From contig JBIQLN010000026.1 of NCBI GenBank assembly GCA_044464225.1, positions 1 through 48,149 on the forward strand: DNA of 48,149 nucleotides, given 5' to 3'. The notes below the pieces were generated by a model. That model was given only the letters and a program-made list of their open reading frames with translations. It made no database searches and was not told the origin of the DNA. Origin of the DNA: 66-474 sp044464225 (lineage in GTDB: Bacteria; Pseudomonadota; Gammaproteobacteria; Xanthomonadales; Rhodanobacteraceae). Within the stretch, counting starts at the first letter, position 1; every line of letters begins with the position of its first letter. This document shows, piece by piece, positions 25,121-32,878 of the stretch. Position numbers and translations under genes: made by a program.

Positions 25121-25243
25121 AGACTGCGGGACGGGCCCGCAATAAACCGCGGCGGCACCATAATCCCGACGTTCTGAGCGGGATCAACGCGCGCCGCGAC
25201 GGCCGCCCGCATACTTCACGCCTCCGCCGCCCGCCGACCTGCC

Positions 25244-25639
25244 ATGGCCTCCTGGTATCTGCAAATCCTGTGGACCCACATCGGTTGCGTGATCGCATCG
25301 GGCAGCCTGTTTTTCACACGCGGCTGCATGATGCTGGCCGGCCTTCCGGCCGCAAACCACATCGCGCTCCGCCGCATCTCCGTGGCGATCGATTCGCTGC
25401 TGCTGGCCGCCGCGATCGCGCTGACCACGATCATCCACCAATATCCCTTCGTGCAGGCGTGGCTCACCGTCAAGGTGCTGCTGCTGGTGGTGTACATCGT
25501 GCTGGGCGTGTTCGCGTTGCGCCGTGGCCGTAGCCGCGCGATCCGCGCCAGCTGTTTCGCCGCCGCGATGGCTGTGTTCCTGTTCATCATCAGCGTGGCG
25601 CGCGCGCACGACCCGCTCGGGGTGTTCGCCGGGTTGTGA
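25244..25639 (+). CDS. SirB2-family membrane protein
   Basis: A 131-residue protein made of four hydrophobic segments: about residues 7-27 (ILWTHIGCVIASGSLFFTRG), 45-65 (AIDSLLLAAAIALTTII), 73-92 (AWLTVKVLLLVVYIVLGVFAL) and 104-122 (AAAMAVFLFIISVA). The HIG in helix 1, TIIHQYPF after helix 2 and KVLLLVVYIVLG pattern fit SirB2-like proteins, whose molecular role is unknown despite the name (invasion gene expression up-regulator). The stop codon is directly followed by a copy of the ~100-bp repeat. Confidence 0.8.
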   Translation: MASWYLQILWTHIGCVIASGSLFFTRGCMMLAGLPAANHIALRRISVAIDSLLLAAAIALTTIIHQYPFVQAWLTVKVLLLVVYIVLGVFALRRGRSRAIRASCFAAAMAVFLFIISVARAHDPLGVFAGL

Positions 25640-25737
25640 TGGGCGACCGGTCCTGATCGCCGCGTCCGGAGGCTGCGCCGACAGCAAGCGACCCGGCATC
25701 GTGGAGCCCGGAATGGGCTTCCTGTCCCGACTTTCCG
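25640..25737. repeat. ~100-bp diverged intergenic repeat, copy C
   Basis: Begins GGGCGACCGGTCCTGATCGC and ends GGAATGGGCTTCCTGTCCCG then ACTTTCCGCC. The ends align with copies A and B, with more substitutions. It fills the gap between the convergent SirB2 and Rieske genes and contains the GGAATGGGCTTCC inverted pair. Confidence 0.6.
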
Positions 25738-25772
25738 CCACGGCCGCCGCGAGCGCATGCCCCGCCGGGCAC

Positions 25773-26114
25773 TCAGGCCCGCGTCACGAGCCCGTCCCGC
25801 ACCTTCACCCGGACCGCCACGAGCGATTGCCCGCGACAGGGTCCCTGCACACACAGGCCGGCTTCACGCAGGTCGAAGGTGGCGCCATGGACTGCGCAGG
25901 TCAGCTTGTCGTCCTTGACCAGGAACAGGCCCGGCGCGTAATCCATGCGGCGGCCGGCATGTGGACAGACGTTCAGCCACGCCTGCACCGAATTGCCGCG
26001 CCGTGCCAGCAGCAGCGGCTCCCCTTCCGGATCGGGCGGGTCGACACCCAGCACCCCGCCGTCCGGAATGTCGTCCAGGCGGCACAGGATCTCGTTGGGG
26101 CTGGTCATGTCCAT
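25773..26114 (-). CDS. Rieske [2Fe-2S] ferredoxin-like protein
   Basis: A 113-residue protein consisting of one Rieske domain. The two cluster-binding boxes are CPHAG (Cys-x-His) near residue 51 and CAVHGATF (Cys-x2-His) near residue 74, spaced as in NirD/bacterial Rieske ferredoxins. No signal peptide, so cytosolic electron transfer to an unidentified oxygenase or reductase is likely. An AGGAG box lies seven bases before the ATG at 26114, which decides this start over one 45 bases upstream. No partner oxygenase is adjacent. Confidence 0.9.
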   Translation of the reverse strand: MDMTSPNEILCRLDDIPDGGVLGVDPPDPEGEPLLLARRGNSVQAWLNVCPHAGRRMDYAPGLFLVKDDKLTCAVHGATFDLREAGLCVQGPCRGQSLVAVRVKVRDGLVTRA

Positions 26115-26333
26115 GCATGAACTCCTGGATGGTTTTGTTGGAAAAGTGCGATCCTGCACTTTTCAACGCGTCGCGTCCGATTCACCTCCGGACTCGGCTT
26201 CGATGAATCAAGCTACCGCTGGTTCGCGGCTGGCCATCCATGGCCCCGCGCCGGCAGCCATGCCTGCCGACACTTGTGGCGGCGGCTTCGCGCCCGCATG
26301 GTTTAGACTGTCATTGTGCCACGCGGTCCTTCC

Positions 26334-26627
26334 ATGCGTATCGACAGATTCTTCATCAAGCTGCCTCGCCACCCGCTGTTGCGCGCGCTGGCGGTGATCG
26401 GCGGCACCCTGTTGCTGATCGGACTGGCCGCAATGGGCCTGCTGGTCGGCGCCGCCGTGGTCGTCGTGACTGCACTGACGGTGCTGATACGCGGCTGGCT
26501 GCACCGCCGCGGCCGCCGCAACGCCGATCCGGGCGTGATCGAGGGCGAGTTCACGGTGATGCGGCCGGGGCCGCGAGGCACGCTGCCTCCCGCGGGCGAC
26601 GCCTCCACGACAAGAACCGGATGGTAG
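26334..26627 (+). CDS. Small membrane protein of unknown function
   Basis: A 97-residue protein with one long hydrophobic region of about 35-40 residues (LLRALAVIGGTLLLIGLAAMGLLVGAAVVVVTALTVLI in part), probably two helices forming a hairpin, followed by a basic patch (RGWLHRRGRRNADPG) and a polar tail. It lies 29 bp before the AraC-MGMT gene and may be co-transcribed with it. I do not recognise a family. The start MRIDRFF is taken; an ATG six codons earlier is possible. Confidence 0.6.
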   Translation: MRIDRFFIKLPRHPLLRALAVIGGTLLLIGLAAMGLLVGAAVVVVTALTVLIRGWLHRRGRRNADPGVIEGEFTVMRPGPRGTLPPAGDASTTRTGW

Positions 26628-26656
26628 GCGCGCGGCGATGCGCGCATCCTGTGCGC

Positions 26657-27532
26657 ATGAACACCAAACCCGCCGCTTCCGCCAACAACCGCGACCCGCT
26701 CGACCACGCGCGCGACCTGCTGGACCGCAGCGAACATGCGCCCACCCTGGGTGACCTGGCCCGCCGGGTCGGACTTTCCCCCGCATGGCTGCAACGCAGC
26801 TTCCGCAAACGTTTCGGTGTCTCGCCTGCCGAATACAAGCGCGCACGCCGCTTCGGCGAACTCAAGCAGGCGTTGCGCAGTGGTTCGGACGTCACCGATG
26901 CGGTGTACGCCGCCGGCTTCGGGTCGGGCAGCCGGGTATACGAGCACTCCGACCGGCTGCTGGGCATGCCACCGTCGCGCTATCGGGACGGCGGCGCAGG
27001 CATCGCGATCCGCTACACCACGGTCGGCTCGCCGCTGGGGCGGGTACTGGTCGCGGCAACCGCACGAGGGCTTTGCTCGGTCACGCTGGGCGATGACGAT
27101 GCGGGACTGGTCGAGGCGTTGCGGGCGGAATTCCCCAACGCTTCGCTGACGCGCGTGGACGCGGGGCGTGACGAATGGCTGGCGGCGGTGGTCGCCCGCG
27201 TCGCACGGCAATTCAACGACCGCACCGGCCGTGCGGCAACGCAGGCGCTGCCGCCGCTGGACATTACCGCCACGGCGTTCCAGTGGCGCGTGTGGGAAGC
27301 CCTCACCCGCATTCCCGCGGGCGAAACCCGCAGCTACGCCGAGATCGCCCGCACCATCGGCGAGCCGCATGCCGCACGCGCGGTCGGTCGCGCCTGCGGC
27401 GCCAACAAGCTGGCGCTGATCGTGCCCTGCCACCGCGTGGTGCGCGCCGACGGGGCGCCGGGAGGCTGGCGCTGGGGCGCGGCCCGCAAGCAAACCCTGC
27501 TGGAGCGCGAACGACGCGGCGGCACGCGTTGA
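26657..27532 (+). CDS. AraC-MGMT fusion: O6-alkylguanine-DNA alkyltransferase
   Basis: A 291-residue protein combining an AraC-type helix-turn-helix (about residues 15-115; LGDLARRVGLSPAWLQRSFRKRFGVSPAEYKRARR and a second half ending LGMPPSRYRDGG) with a methylguanine methyltransferase domain (about 120-285). The alkyl-acceptor Cys is in IVPCHRVVRADG, and RAVGRACGANKL, the Arg-finger/Asn-hinge region, precedes it. It matches E. coli Ada without the N-terminal zinc/phosphotriester domain, so the methylphosphotriester sensor is missing. It may repair alkylated DNA and regulate genes by another cue, or have lost activation. Confidence 0.9.
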   Translation: MNTKPAASANNRDPLDHARDLLDRSEHAPTLGDLARRVGLSPAWLQRSFRKRFGVSPAEYKRARRFGELKQALRSGSDVTDAVYAAGFGSGSRVYEHSDRLLGMPPSRYRDGGAGIAIRYTTVGSPLGRVLVAATARGLCSVTLGDDDAGLVEALRAEFPNASLTRVDAGRDEWLAAVVARVARQFNDRTGRAATQALPPLDITATAFQWRVWEALTRIPAGETRSYAEIARTIGEPHAARAVGRACGANKLALIVPCHRVVRADGAPGGWRWGAARKQTLLERERRGGTR

Positions 27533-27599
27533 GCGCCTTTCAACACTGACTCTCGAAACTTTCATGACGCTGCAGGCGCCGCACTGCACCCGCCGGGCA

Positions 27600-27633
27600 T
27601 ACAATGCTTGCACGCCTCCCCAACGGGAGGCGT
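27600..27633 (+). promoter_or_regulatory. TACAAT box followed by a 5'-leader hairpin
   Basis: A -10-like TACAAT at 27600-27605 is followed, about 6 bases on, by a perfect 9-bp stem, ACGCCTCCC-CAAC-GGGAGGCGT (27612-27633). If transcription starts there, the message for the DOPA-dioxygenase-like gene begins with this hairpin. I see no good -35. No T-run follows, so it is not a terminator. Confidence 0.4.
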
Positions 27634-27706
27634 CGTTGCTTGCAGGCGCGGTGCGGAATTTCCGCCAGCTACTTGCTCCCCGGCTTCCGCTATCCAAGAC
27701 CATGCC

Positions 27707-28102
27707 ATGACCAACCCCACCGATCCGTACCACGCCCACGTCTACTTCGATGCAGACAGCTACTCCGTGGCGCAAGGTCTGCACCAGGACCTGGCGGCCA
27801 TGCTGGAAAACGGCTCGTTGCCGGGCCTGATCCTGGTCGGGAAAATGTACGACAGGGGCATCGGTCCCCATCCCAAACCCCAGTTCGAAGTCCAGTTCCT
27901 CGCCTCGGCCTTGGCGCGCATCATGCCGCTTTTCGAGACTTCGGGGCTGACGTCGCTGGTCCATCCGGTCACCGACGACGACCTTGCCGACCACACGACG
28001 CTCGCTCAATGGATCGGCGACCCGTTGCCACTCGACAGCTCGGTTCTTGACCCGCCCGGCCAAAACAAGGGACTCGCCCGGTTCGGCAAGGTGGGCTTCT
28101 AG
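27707..28102 (+). CDS. DOPA 4,5-dioxygenase family protein
   Basis: A 131-residue protein of the small DOPA 4,5-dioxygenase family, known in fungi for opening L-DOPA on the way to betalain-type pigments; bacterial homologues are mostly uncharacterised. Family features: YHAHVYFDADS near the start (His and Asp), GPHPKPQFEVQF (His region near 48), LVHPVTDDDLADHT (His near 85 and 92) and a WIGDPLPLD segment. Those His residues are candidate metal ligands. The ATG at 27707 is the start giving the family N-terminus. It is a single gene between the repair protein and an EamA exporter. Confidence 0.82.
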   Translation: MTNPTDPYHAHVYFDADSYSVAQGLHQDLAAMLENGSLPGLILVGKMYDRGIGPHPKPQFEVQFLASALARIMPLFETSGLTSLVHPVTDDDLADHTTLAQWIGDPLPLDSSVLDPPGQNKGLARFGKVGF

Positions 28103-28175
28103 GCAGAGCGCCCGAGTCGCAAGCCGCCGCGCAATGCCGGCCCGCTCGCTCGCACCACGATTGCGGTTATTCGTC

Positions 28176-29105
28176 ATGCACGACACCACCATTCCCGTTA
28201 CCGCCAATGCCGCTCCCGAACGCCGCTGGCTGATCCCGCTGGCGCTGGTGTCGGTGTACGTGATCTGGGGCTCGACCTACCTCGGCATACGCATCGGCCT
28301 GACCGGATTCCCGCCGTTCACGATGGCCGCGTTGCGTTTTCTTGCCGCCGGAGTCGCCATGTACGGGTGGCTGCGCCTGCGCGGGGTCAAGCCGCCGACG
28401 CGCCGGCAATGGCGCAATGCGGCGATCACCGGCGTATTGCTGCTGCTGTTCGGCAACGGTTTCGTGTGCTTCGCGGAACAAAGCGTCACCTCCGGGATCG
28501 CCGCGATCGCCATCGCGAGCGAGCCGCTGTTCATCGCCCTGTTCCTGTTCGCCTATCGGGAGCGCCCCAGCCGTGGTGAAATCGCGGGGCTGGTGATTGG
28601 CTTCGTCGGCGTGATCGTCCTGAACAGCGGCGGCACGATGCGCGCCGCGCCATGGGCGGCGGCGGCCCTGCTGGTGGCAACGCTCGCGTGGGCATTCGGA
28701 TCCATCTGGAGCCGCCACCAGGACATGCCGGAAGGACCCATGAACGTGGCCGCGCAAATGTTGTGCGCCGCCCCCGCGTTGGCGCTGACCGCGTGGCTGA
28801 CCGGTGAACGCCTGCCCACGCACCCGCCGACCCAATCGATCCTGGCGATCGCGTACCTGGCGGTATTCGGATCGATCATCGCGTTTTCCGCGTACCTGTT
28901 CCTGATCAAGCATGCGCGCCCGGCACTGACCGCGAGCTACGCCTACGTGAACCCGCCGGTGGCGGTGCTGCTGGGCGCACTGATCGCGGGCGAACACGTG
29001 GGCACGGCGGAAATCGGCGGCATGGTGGTGATCCTTGTCGGCGTCGCCGTCATCACGCTCGCACATTCCGCAAGCGGCAGGCGGCGCACGGCCGCCGCGG
29101 GGTAG
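28176..29105 (+). CDS. EamA-family drug/metabolite exporter
   Basis: A 309-residue inner-membrane protein with ten predicted helices formed by two EamA repeats (about residues 20-145 and 165-295). Signature segments include VYVIWGSTYLGIRIGL in helix 1, the FRFLAAG-type stretch PPFTMAALRFLAAG, SVTSGIAAIAIASEPLF and the second-half SYAYVNPPVAVLLGALIAGEHV. It resembles the YedA/RhaT-like DMT group. Substrate cannot be told. The ATG at 28176 is 74 bp after the upstream gene. Confidence 0.9.
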   Translation: MHDTTIPVTANAAPERRWLIPLALVSVYVIWGSTYLGIRIGLTGFPPFTMAALRFLAAGVAMYGWLRLRGVKPPTRRQWRNAAITGVLLLLFGNGFVCFAEQSVTSGIAAIAIASEPLFIALFLFAYRERPSRGEIAGLVIGFVGVIVLNSGGTMRAAPWAAAALLVATLAWAFGSIWSRHQDMPEGPMNVAAQMLCAAPALALTAWLTGERLPTHPPTQSILAIAYLAVFGSIIAFSAYLFLIKHARPALTASYAYVNPPVAVLLGALIAGEHVGTAEIGGMVVILVGVAVITLAHSASGRRRTAAAG

Positions 29106-29144
29106 AATCTGCGACCTTCGAATGCGCCTGGCCGCATTGCCGTC

Positions 29145-30062
29145 ATGATCAAGTGGATCGTTCTTGCCGTTCTCGTCGCCTGCGCGCTGTACGTGCACTT
29201 TCGCGGCCGTGAACGGCACAAGTTCCTGCGCCAGATCACGGATCACTCGACGTTCATGGCGCCGATCAACGTGCTGATGTACGCATTCTCGCGCGTGCCC
29301 GCCACGCCGTACCTCGCGACCGCCGATTTCCCGGAGCTGGAGAACCTGCGCAGCAACTGGCAAACCATTCGCGATGAAGCGGTCGCGCTCGCGAAAGCCA
29401 GCCACATCAAGGCGTCCGACCAGTACAACGATGCGGGCTTTCATTCGTTCTTCCGCACCGGTTGGAAGCGGTTTTACCTCAAGTGGTACGACGACGCGCC
29501 GCATCCTTCGGCGCTGCAACTGTGCCCGCGAACGGTGGAAATCCTGAAGGGTTCCCCGAACATCAAGGCCGCCGCATTCACCCAGCTGCCACCCGGCAGC
29601 AACCTCGGCAAACACCGCGATCCGTTCGCGGGTTCGCTGCGCTACCACCTCGGCCTGATCACGCCCAACGACGATCGCTGCTGGATCAAGGTCGATGGCA
29701 AGCCGTACAGTTGGCGCGACGGTGAAGGCGTGGTGTTCGACGAAACCTACATCCACTGGGCCGCCAACGAAACCGACCAGGACCGGATCATCCTGTTCTG
29801 CGACCTGGAACGGCCCATGAAGTATCGCTGGGCCGCGGCGCTCAACCACGCGGTCGCGCGCACCCTGCTCGCCGCAGGGTCGTCACCCAACCAGGCGGGC
29901 GACCGCACCGGCGGCGTCAACAAGATCTTCAAGTACGCCTACGCCATCCGCCACGTCGGCAAGAAACTGAAGACGCGGAACCGCAAGCTCTACTACGCCA
30001 CCAAATGGACGATCTTCGCCGCGATCCTCGCCGCGATCTTCGTGCCGTGGCGGATGCTGTGA
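29145..30062 (+). CDS. lpxO: Fe(II)/2-oxoglutarate hydroxylase, LpxO-like
   Basis: A 305-residue protein of the aspartyl/asparaginyl beta-hydroxylase family. An N-terminal membrane anchor (residues 2-18, IKWIVLAVLVACALYVHF) is followed by the double-stranded beta-helix domain with the metal ligands His and Asp in GKHRDPF, the 2OG-binding Arg and His region in SLRYHLGL, and the second His in DETYIHWAAN. A second hydrophobic stretch (WTIFAAILAAIFVPW) ends the protein. LpxO 2-hydroxylates a secondary acyl chain of lipid A; a cytosolic hydroxylase role on another substrate cannot be excluded. Oxygen is a co-substrate. Confidence 0.87.
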   Translation: MIKWIVLAVLVACALYVHFRGRERHKFLRQITDHSTFMAPINVLMYAFSRVPATPYLATADFPELENLRSNWQTIRDEAVALAKASHIKASDQYNDAGFHSFFRTGWKRFYLKWYDDAPHPSALQLCPRTVEILKGSPNIKAAAFTQLPPGSNLGKHRDPFAGSLRYHLGLITPNDDRCWIKVDGKPYSWRDGEGVVFDETYIHWAANETDQDRIILFCDLERPMKYRWAAALNHAVARTLLAAGSSPNQAGDRTGGVNKIFKYAYAIRHVGKKLKTRNRKLYYATKWTIFAAILAAIFVPWRML

Positions 30063-30287
30063 CGTGACGGCGCGGCAAGCGTGCATCAAAGCGCTTCCCG
30101 AATCTTCGGCTTCAGTCGCCTAGAAGCCGGCGCACAATCGCAATCGTGAGTGGATTGCCGTGGTAGGGGCTTTGTATCGTGCTAGGCTGCCTCGGCTACT
30201 GGCTGGCAGAAGCCATTGCGGTCGGCAACAGGAGTTTGTCCGCTCCAGTCGGCAATGGTGATCGGTTTCCGAGCCCGGGACGCTGCA

Positions 30288-31361
30288 ATGACCCTCCGGA
30301 TTGCAATACAAGCCGACAAAGTCATCCACAAGAATGGAGAACAACAGTCGTTCTCCGAGCGCTGGACCGCGCTTGCACGCGCACAGGGGATCGAAACCGT
30401 CCCGGTCGATGTTTTTTCCAATGACGTCCTTTCCAGGATCGCGACTTGCGATGCGTTCATGTGGCGGTTCCCGCCAACGCCTTTTCCGAGGGTTATGGCG
30501 CGCAGAATCTTGTATGCCGTCGAAGCGGGGATGGGCCTCCCGGTATTCCCGTCCTTCAACACCGCTTGGCACGTTGAAGACAAGATAGGACAAACCTACT
30601 TCCTGTCCGCCGCAGGAATCCCCACTCCGTCCACGGAGATTTCATGGACGCGTGAACAAGCCGAGAAGTACTGCAACCGCGCCAGCTATCCATTTGTCAT
30701 CAAGCTTTCGACGGGTTATCAGGGATCCAATGTACGCCTGATCCAAACCCGCGACGAAGCCATGTTCTATGTCAAACAGTTGTTCAGTCACGGATTGGTC
30801 GGCTTGGGCTATCGGCCGGCGTCGCGCGGTCGATTGTTGCTGCGTCGCGTCCGGGCGGCCCGTGAAATAGTTCGTGGCCGGAGCCCGTTCGGCGCCGGTG
30901 CAAGCGCCGAACTGCAAGGTGGGTATCTATACGCGCAGCAGTTTCTGCCCGACAACGGCTTCGATATACGCGTAACCACCATTGGCCATCGGGCGTTCGC
31001 GTTCCGTAGATTGAACCGGCCGGGCGATTTCCGCGCGAGCGGCAGCGGGCGGATCGACTGGGATCCCGGGAAGATCGACGAAGCATCCATCCGTCTGGCC
31101 TTTGATGTCGCCCGCAAAACGCGCGCGCAGACGATAGCCGTCGACATAATCCGTCGCGGGGACGAGCCAGTCATTGTTGAGCTGAATCTGACGTACGCCA
31201 GCTGGGCAGTACGTGATTGCCCTGGCCATTGGACTCTCAAGGGCGAAACCCAAACCGGAGAACTGGTTTGGAAGAATGGCTCCATGCGTCCAGAGGACGC
31301 GATTTTTTCCGACTTCCTTGTGCAAATCCAGCGCTCGCGCAACGTCGGTATAAGAGCGTGA
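30288..31361 (+). CDS. ATP-grasp domain protein of unknown role
   Basis: A 357-residue protein with an ATP-grasp fold. Visible features: a start with LRIAIQADK, a pre-grasp region with CDAFMWRFPP, the ATP-binding loop YPFVIKLSTGYQGSNVRLI (about 135-155), and the metal-binding end AVDIIRRGDEPVIVELNLTYASWAV (Glu and Asn ligands). The ending WTLKGETQTGELVWKNG is not one I recognise. ATP-grasp enzymes form carboxylate-amine or -thiol bonds; the substrate is unknown. Third-position bases are less GC-rich than in the neighbours, suggesting transfer. The 225 bp before it and 200 bp after it hold no supported gene. The ATG at 30288 follows a GGGA box by about seven bases. Confidence 0.8.
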   Translation: MTLRIAIQADKVIHKNGEQQSFSERWTALARAQGIETVPVDVFSNDVLSRIATCDAFMWRFPPTPFPRVMARRILYAVEAGMGLPVFPSFNTAWHVEDKIGQTYFLSAAGIPTPSTEISWTREQAEKYCNRASYPFVIKLSTGYQGSNVRLIQTRDEAMFYVKQLFSHGLVGLGYRPASRGRLLLRRVRAAREIVRGRSPFGAGASAELQGGYLYAQQFLPDNGFDIRVTTIGHRAFAFRRLNRPGDFRASGSGRIDWDPGKIDEASIRLAFDVARKTRAQTIAVDIIRRGDEPVIVELNLTYASWAVRDCPGHWTLKGETQTGELVWKNGSMRPEDAIFSDFLVQIQRSRNVGIRA

Positions 31362-31561
31362 CACCCAGAATTTCCGTCGGATCAACTGCACGTGCAACAA
31401 ACGGGTTCGGGTGATGCCGGGCGACTTCGGGCAATGCCGCAGCGCTCGTAACCCCAGTCGGACCGACAGCCGTCGACGTCGAGCTGCGCACCCGTGCGTG
31501 GCGGTGGACGTAGGTGGCAGCATTGGCTCTTGACGATGATCATCGGGTACCGGCGCGAGCC

Positions 31562-32869
31562 TCACAATTCCCGCAACGCAGTCGTCACCGGCAGCCGCGC
31601 CGCACGTACGGCCGGGAACAATCCCCCCACGAAGCCGATCGCCAGCGCCCACTTCAGGCCCGTCCAGATCAGATCCGGCCCGACCTTGAACTTGAACATC
31701 AACTGGGCGAAGCCACTCAGCGTAGAGGCGTGGTAGCCGTTGAAGATCAGCCACACGATCAGCGCCCCGAGCACGCCGCCGACCAGCGCCAGCAGCATCG
31801 TTTCCAGCATCACCGACACCACCACCGGCGTGCCCCGGAATCCGATCGCGCGCAGCGTGGCGATTTCTCGCGCGCGTGACGCAACCGCCGCGAACATGCA
31901 GTTGAGGGCACCGAACAAGGCGCCGATCGCCATGATGATGCCCACGGTCAGGCCGACCACGCGAATGATCTTGCTCAGGCCTTCCGACTGCTTGGCGAAA
32001 TAATCATGGGTGGTGCTGGCCTCGACCTTCAGACGCGGATCCGCGGCCAGCGCCGCCTTGAAGGTGGCGAACGCCGCCGGGTTGGTCAATTTCACCAGCA
32101 CGGATTCGGCGCTGTTGCCGCGCCGGTACGCCGAGGACACCGTCTGGCGATCGGCCCACAATTCCGAATTCCAGGCGCCATCGCTCTGGAACACGCCGAC
32201 GACCTTCCATGTCTCGGGACCGAGCTTGATCTCCTTGCCGACATCGAGCCCCGCGAACTGCCCATGCGCGGCTTCGCCCACCACCAGTTCACGCATGCCG
32301 GGCTTGAACTTGCGGCCTTCGACCATCTTGAGGCCCGGTCGCAATGCCCATGCCGACGCGTCCACCCCGCGCAATTGCGCGGCGGCCTCGTCCTGCGAGT
32401 CGCGCAAGCGCATGTTGGCAGCCACCACCAGTTCCGCGGACGCCATCGGCTTGCCCGAAGCGTCGCGCGCAATGCCCGCGGCTTGTTCGATCGCGTCCAC
32501 GTCGTCGCGCACCAGCACCGACTGCGATTCGGAAACCGAACCGCCGCGCAGCACGATCGCGGTGTCGTTGCGCCCTCCGCTGTTGAGCGTGGCCTGCAGC
32601 CCTTCGCCCATCGCCAGCAGTGCGACCAGCACGCCGACCACCCCGGCGATGCCGATCACGATCACCAGCGAGGAACCGAGCCGGTCGCGCAGAGTGCCGA
32701 TGCCGACTTTCGTCACCGACGCGGCCTGCCGGCCGCCGCGCGTCAGCGCCATCCACAGCGCGAACAGCACCGCGAGGATCAACGCCCCCACCCACGGCAG
32801 TTTCACCCAGATCGCCAGCGCCACCACCGCCAGCACCACCAATCCGAAATTGACCAGGAATTTTTTCAT
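31562..32869 (-). CDS. ABC efflux permease, MacB/FtsX type (2)
   Basis: A 435-residue inner-membrane protein. Two extra hydrophobic segments (about residues 5-40) precede the FtsX-type core: a first helix (SLVIVIGIAGVVGVLVALLA, about 70-90), a large periplasmic MacB_PCD-like domain to about 285, and three C-terminal helices from about 300 (VVGLTVGIIMAIGALFGALNCMFA; ETMLLALVGGVLGALIVWLI; ALAIGFVGGLFPAVRAARLPV). The RAREIATLRAIGFRG cytoplasmic coupling segment contacts the ATPase in this family. GAGGA lies about eight bases before the ATG and the gap to the upstream permease gene is nine bases. The last gene of the operon. Confidence 0.9.
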   Translation of the reverse strand: MKKFLVNFGLVVLAVVALAIWVKLPWVGALILAVLFALWMALTRGGRQAASVTKVGIGTLRDRLGSSLVIVIGIAGVVGVLVALLAMGEGLQATLNSGGRNDTAIVLRGGSVSESQSVLVRDDVDAIEQAAGIARDASGKPMASAELVVAANMRLRDSQDEAAAQLRGVDASAWALRPGLKMVEGRKFKPGMRELVVGEAAHGQFAGLDVGKEIKLGPETWKVVGVFQSDGAWNSELWADRQTVSSAYRRGNSAESVLVKLTNPAAFATFKAALAADPRLKVEASTTHDYFAKQSEGLSKIIRVVGLTVGIIMAIGALFGALNCMFAAVASRAREIATLRAIGFRGTPVVVSVMLETMLLALVGGVLGALIVWLIFNGYHASTLSGFAQLMFKFKVGPDLIWTGLKWALAIGFVGGLFPAVRAARLPVTTALREL

Positions 32870-32878
32870 GATGGTTCC

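Noticed and set aside
31237..31491. Minus-strand 84-codon frame after the ATP-grasp gene
   Set aside because: Considered as a gene remnant at an insertion boundary, but it overlaps the ATP-grasp end and shows no recognisable segment.
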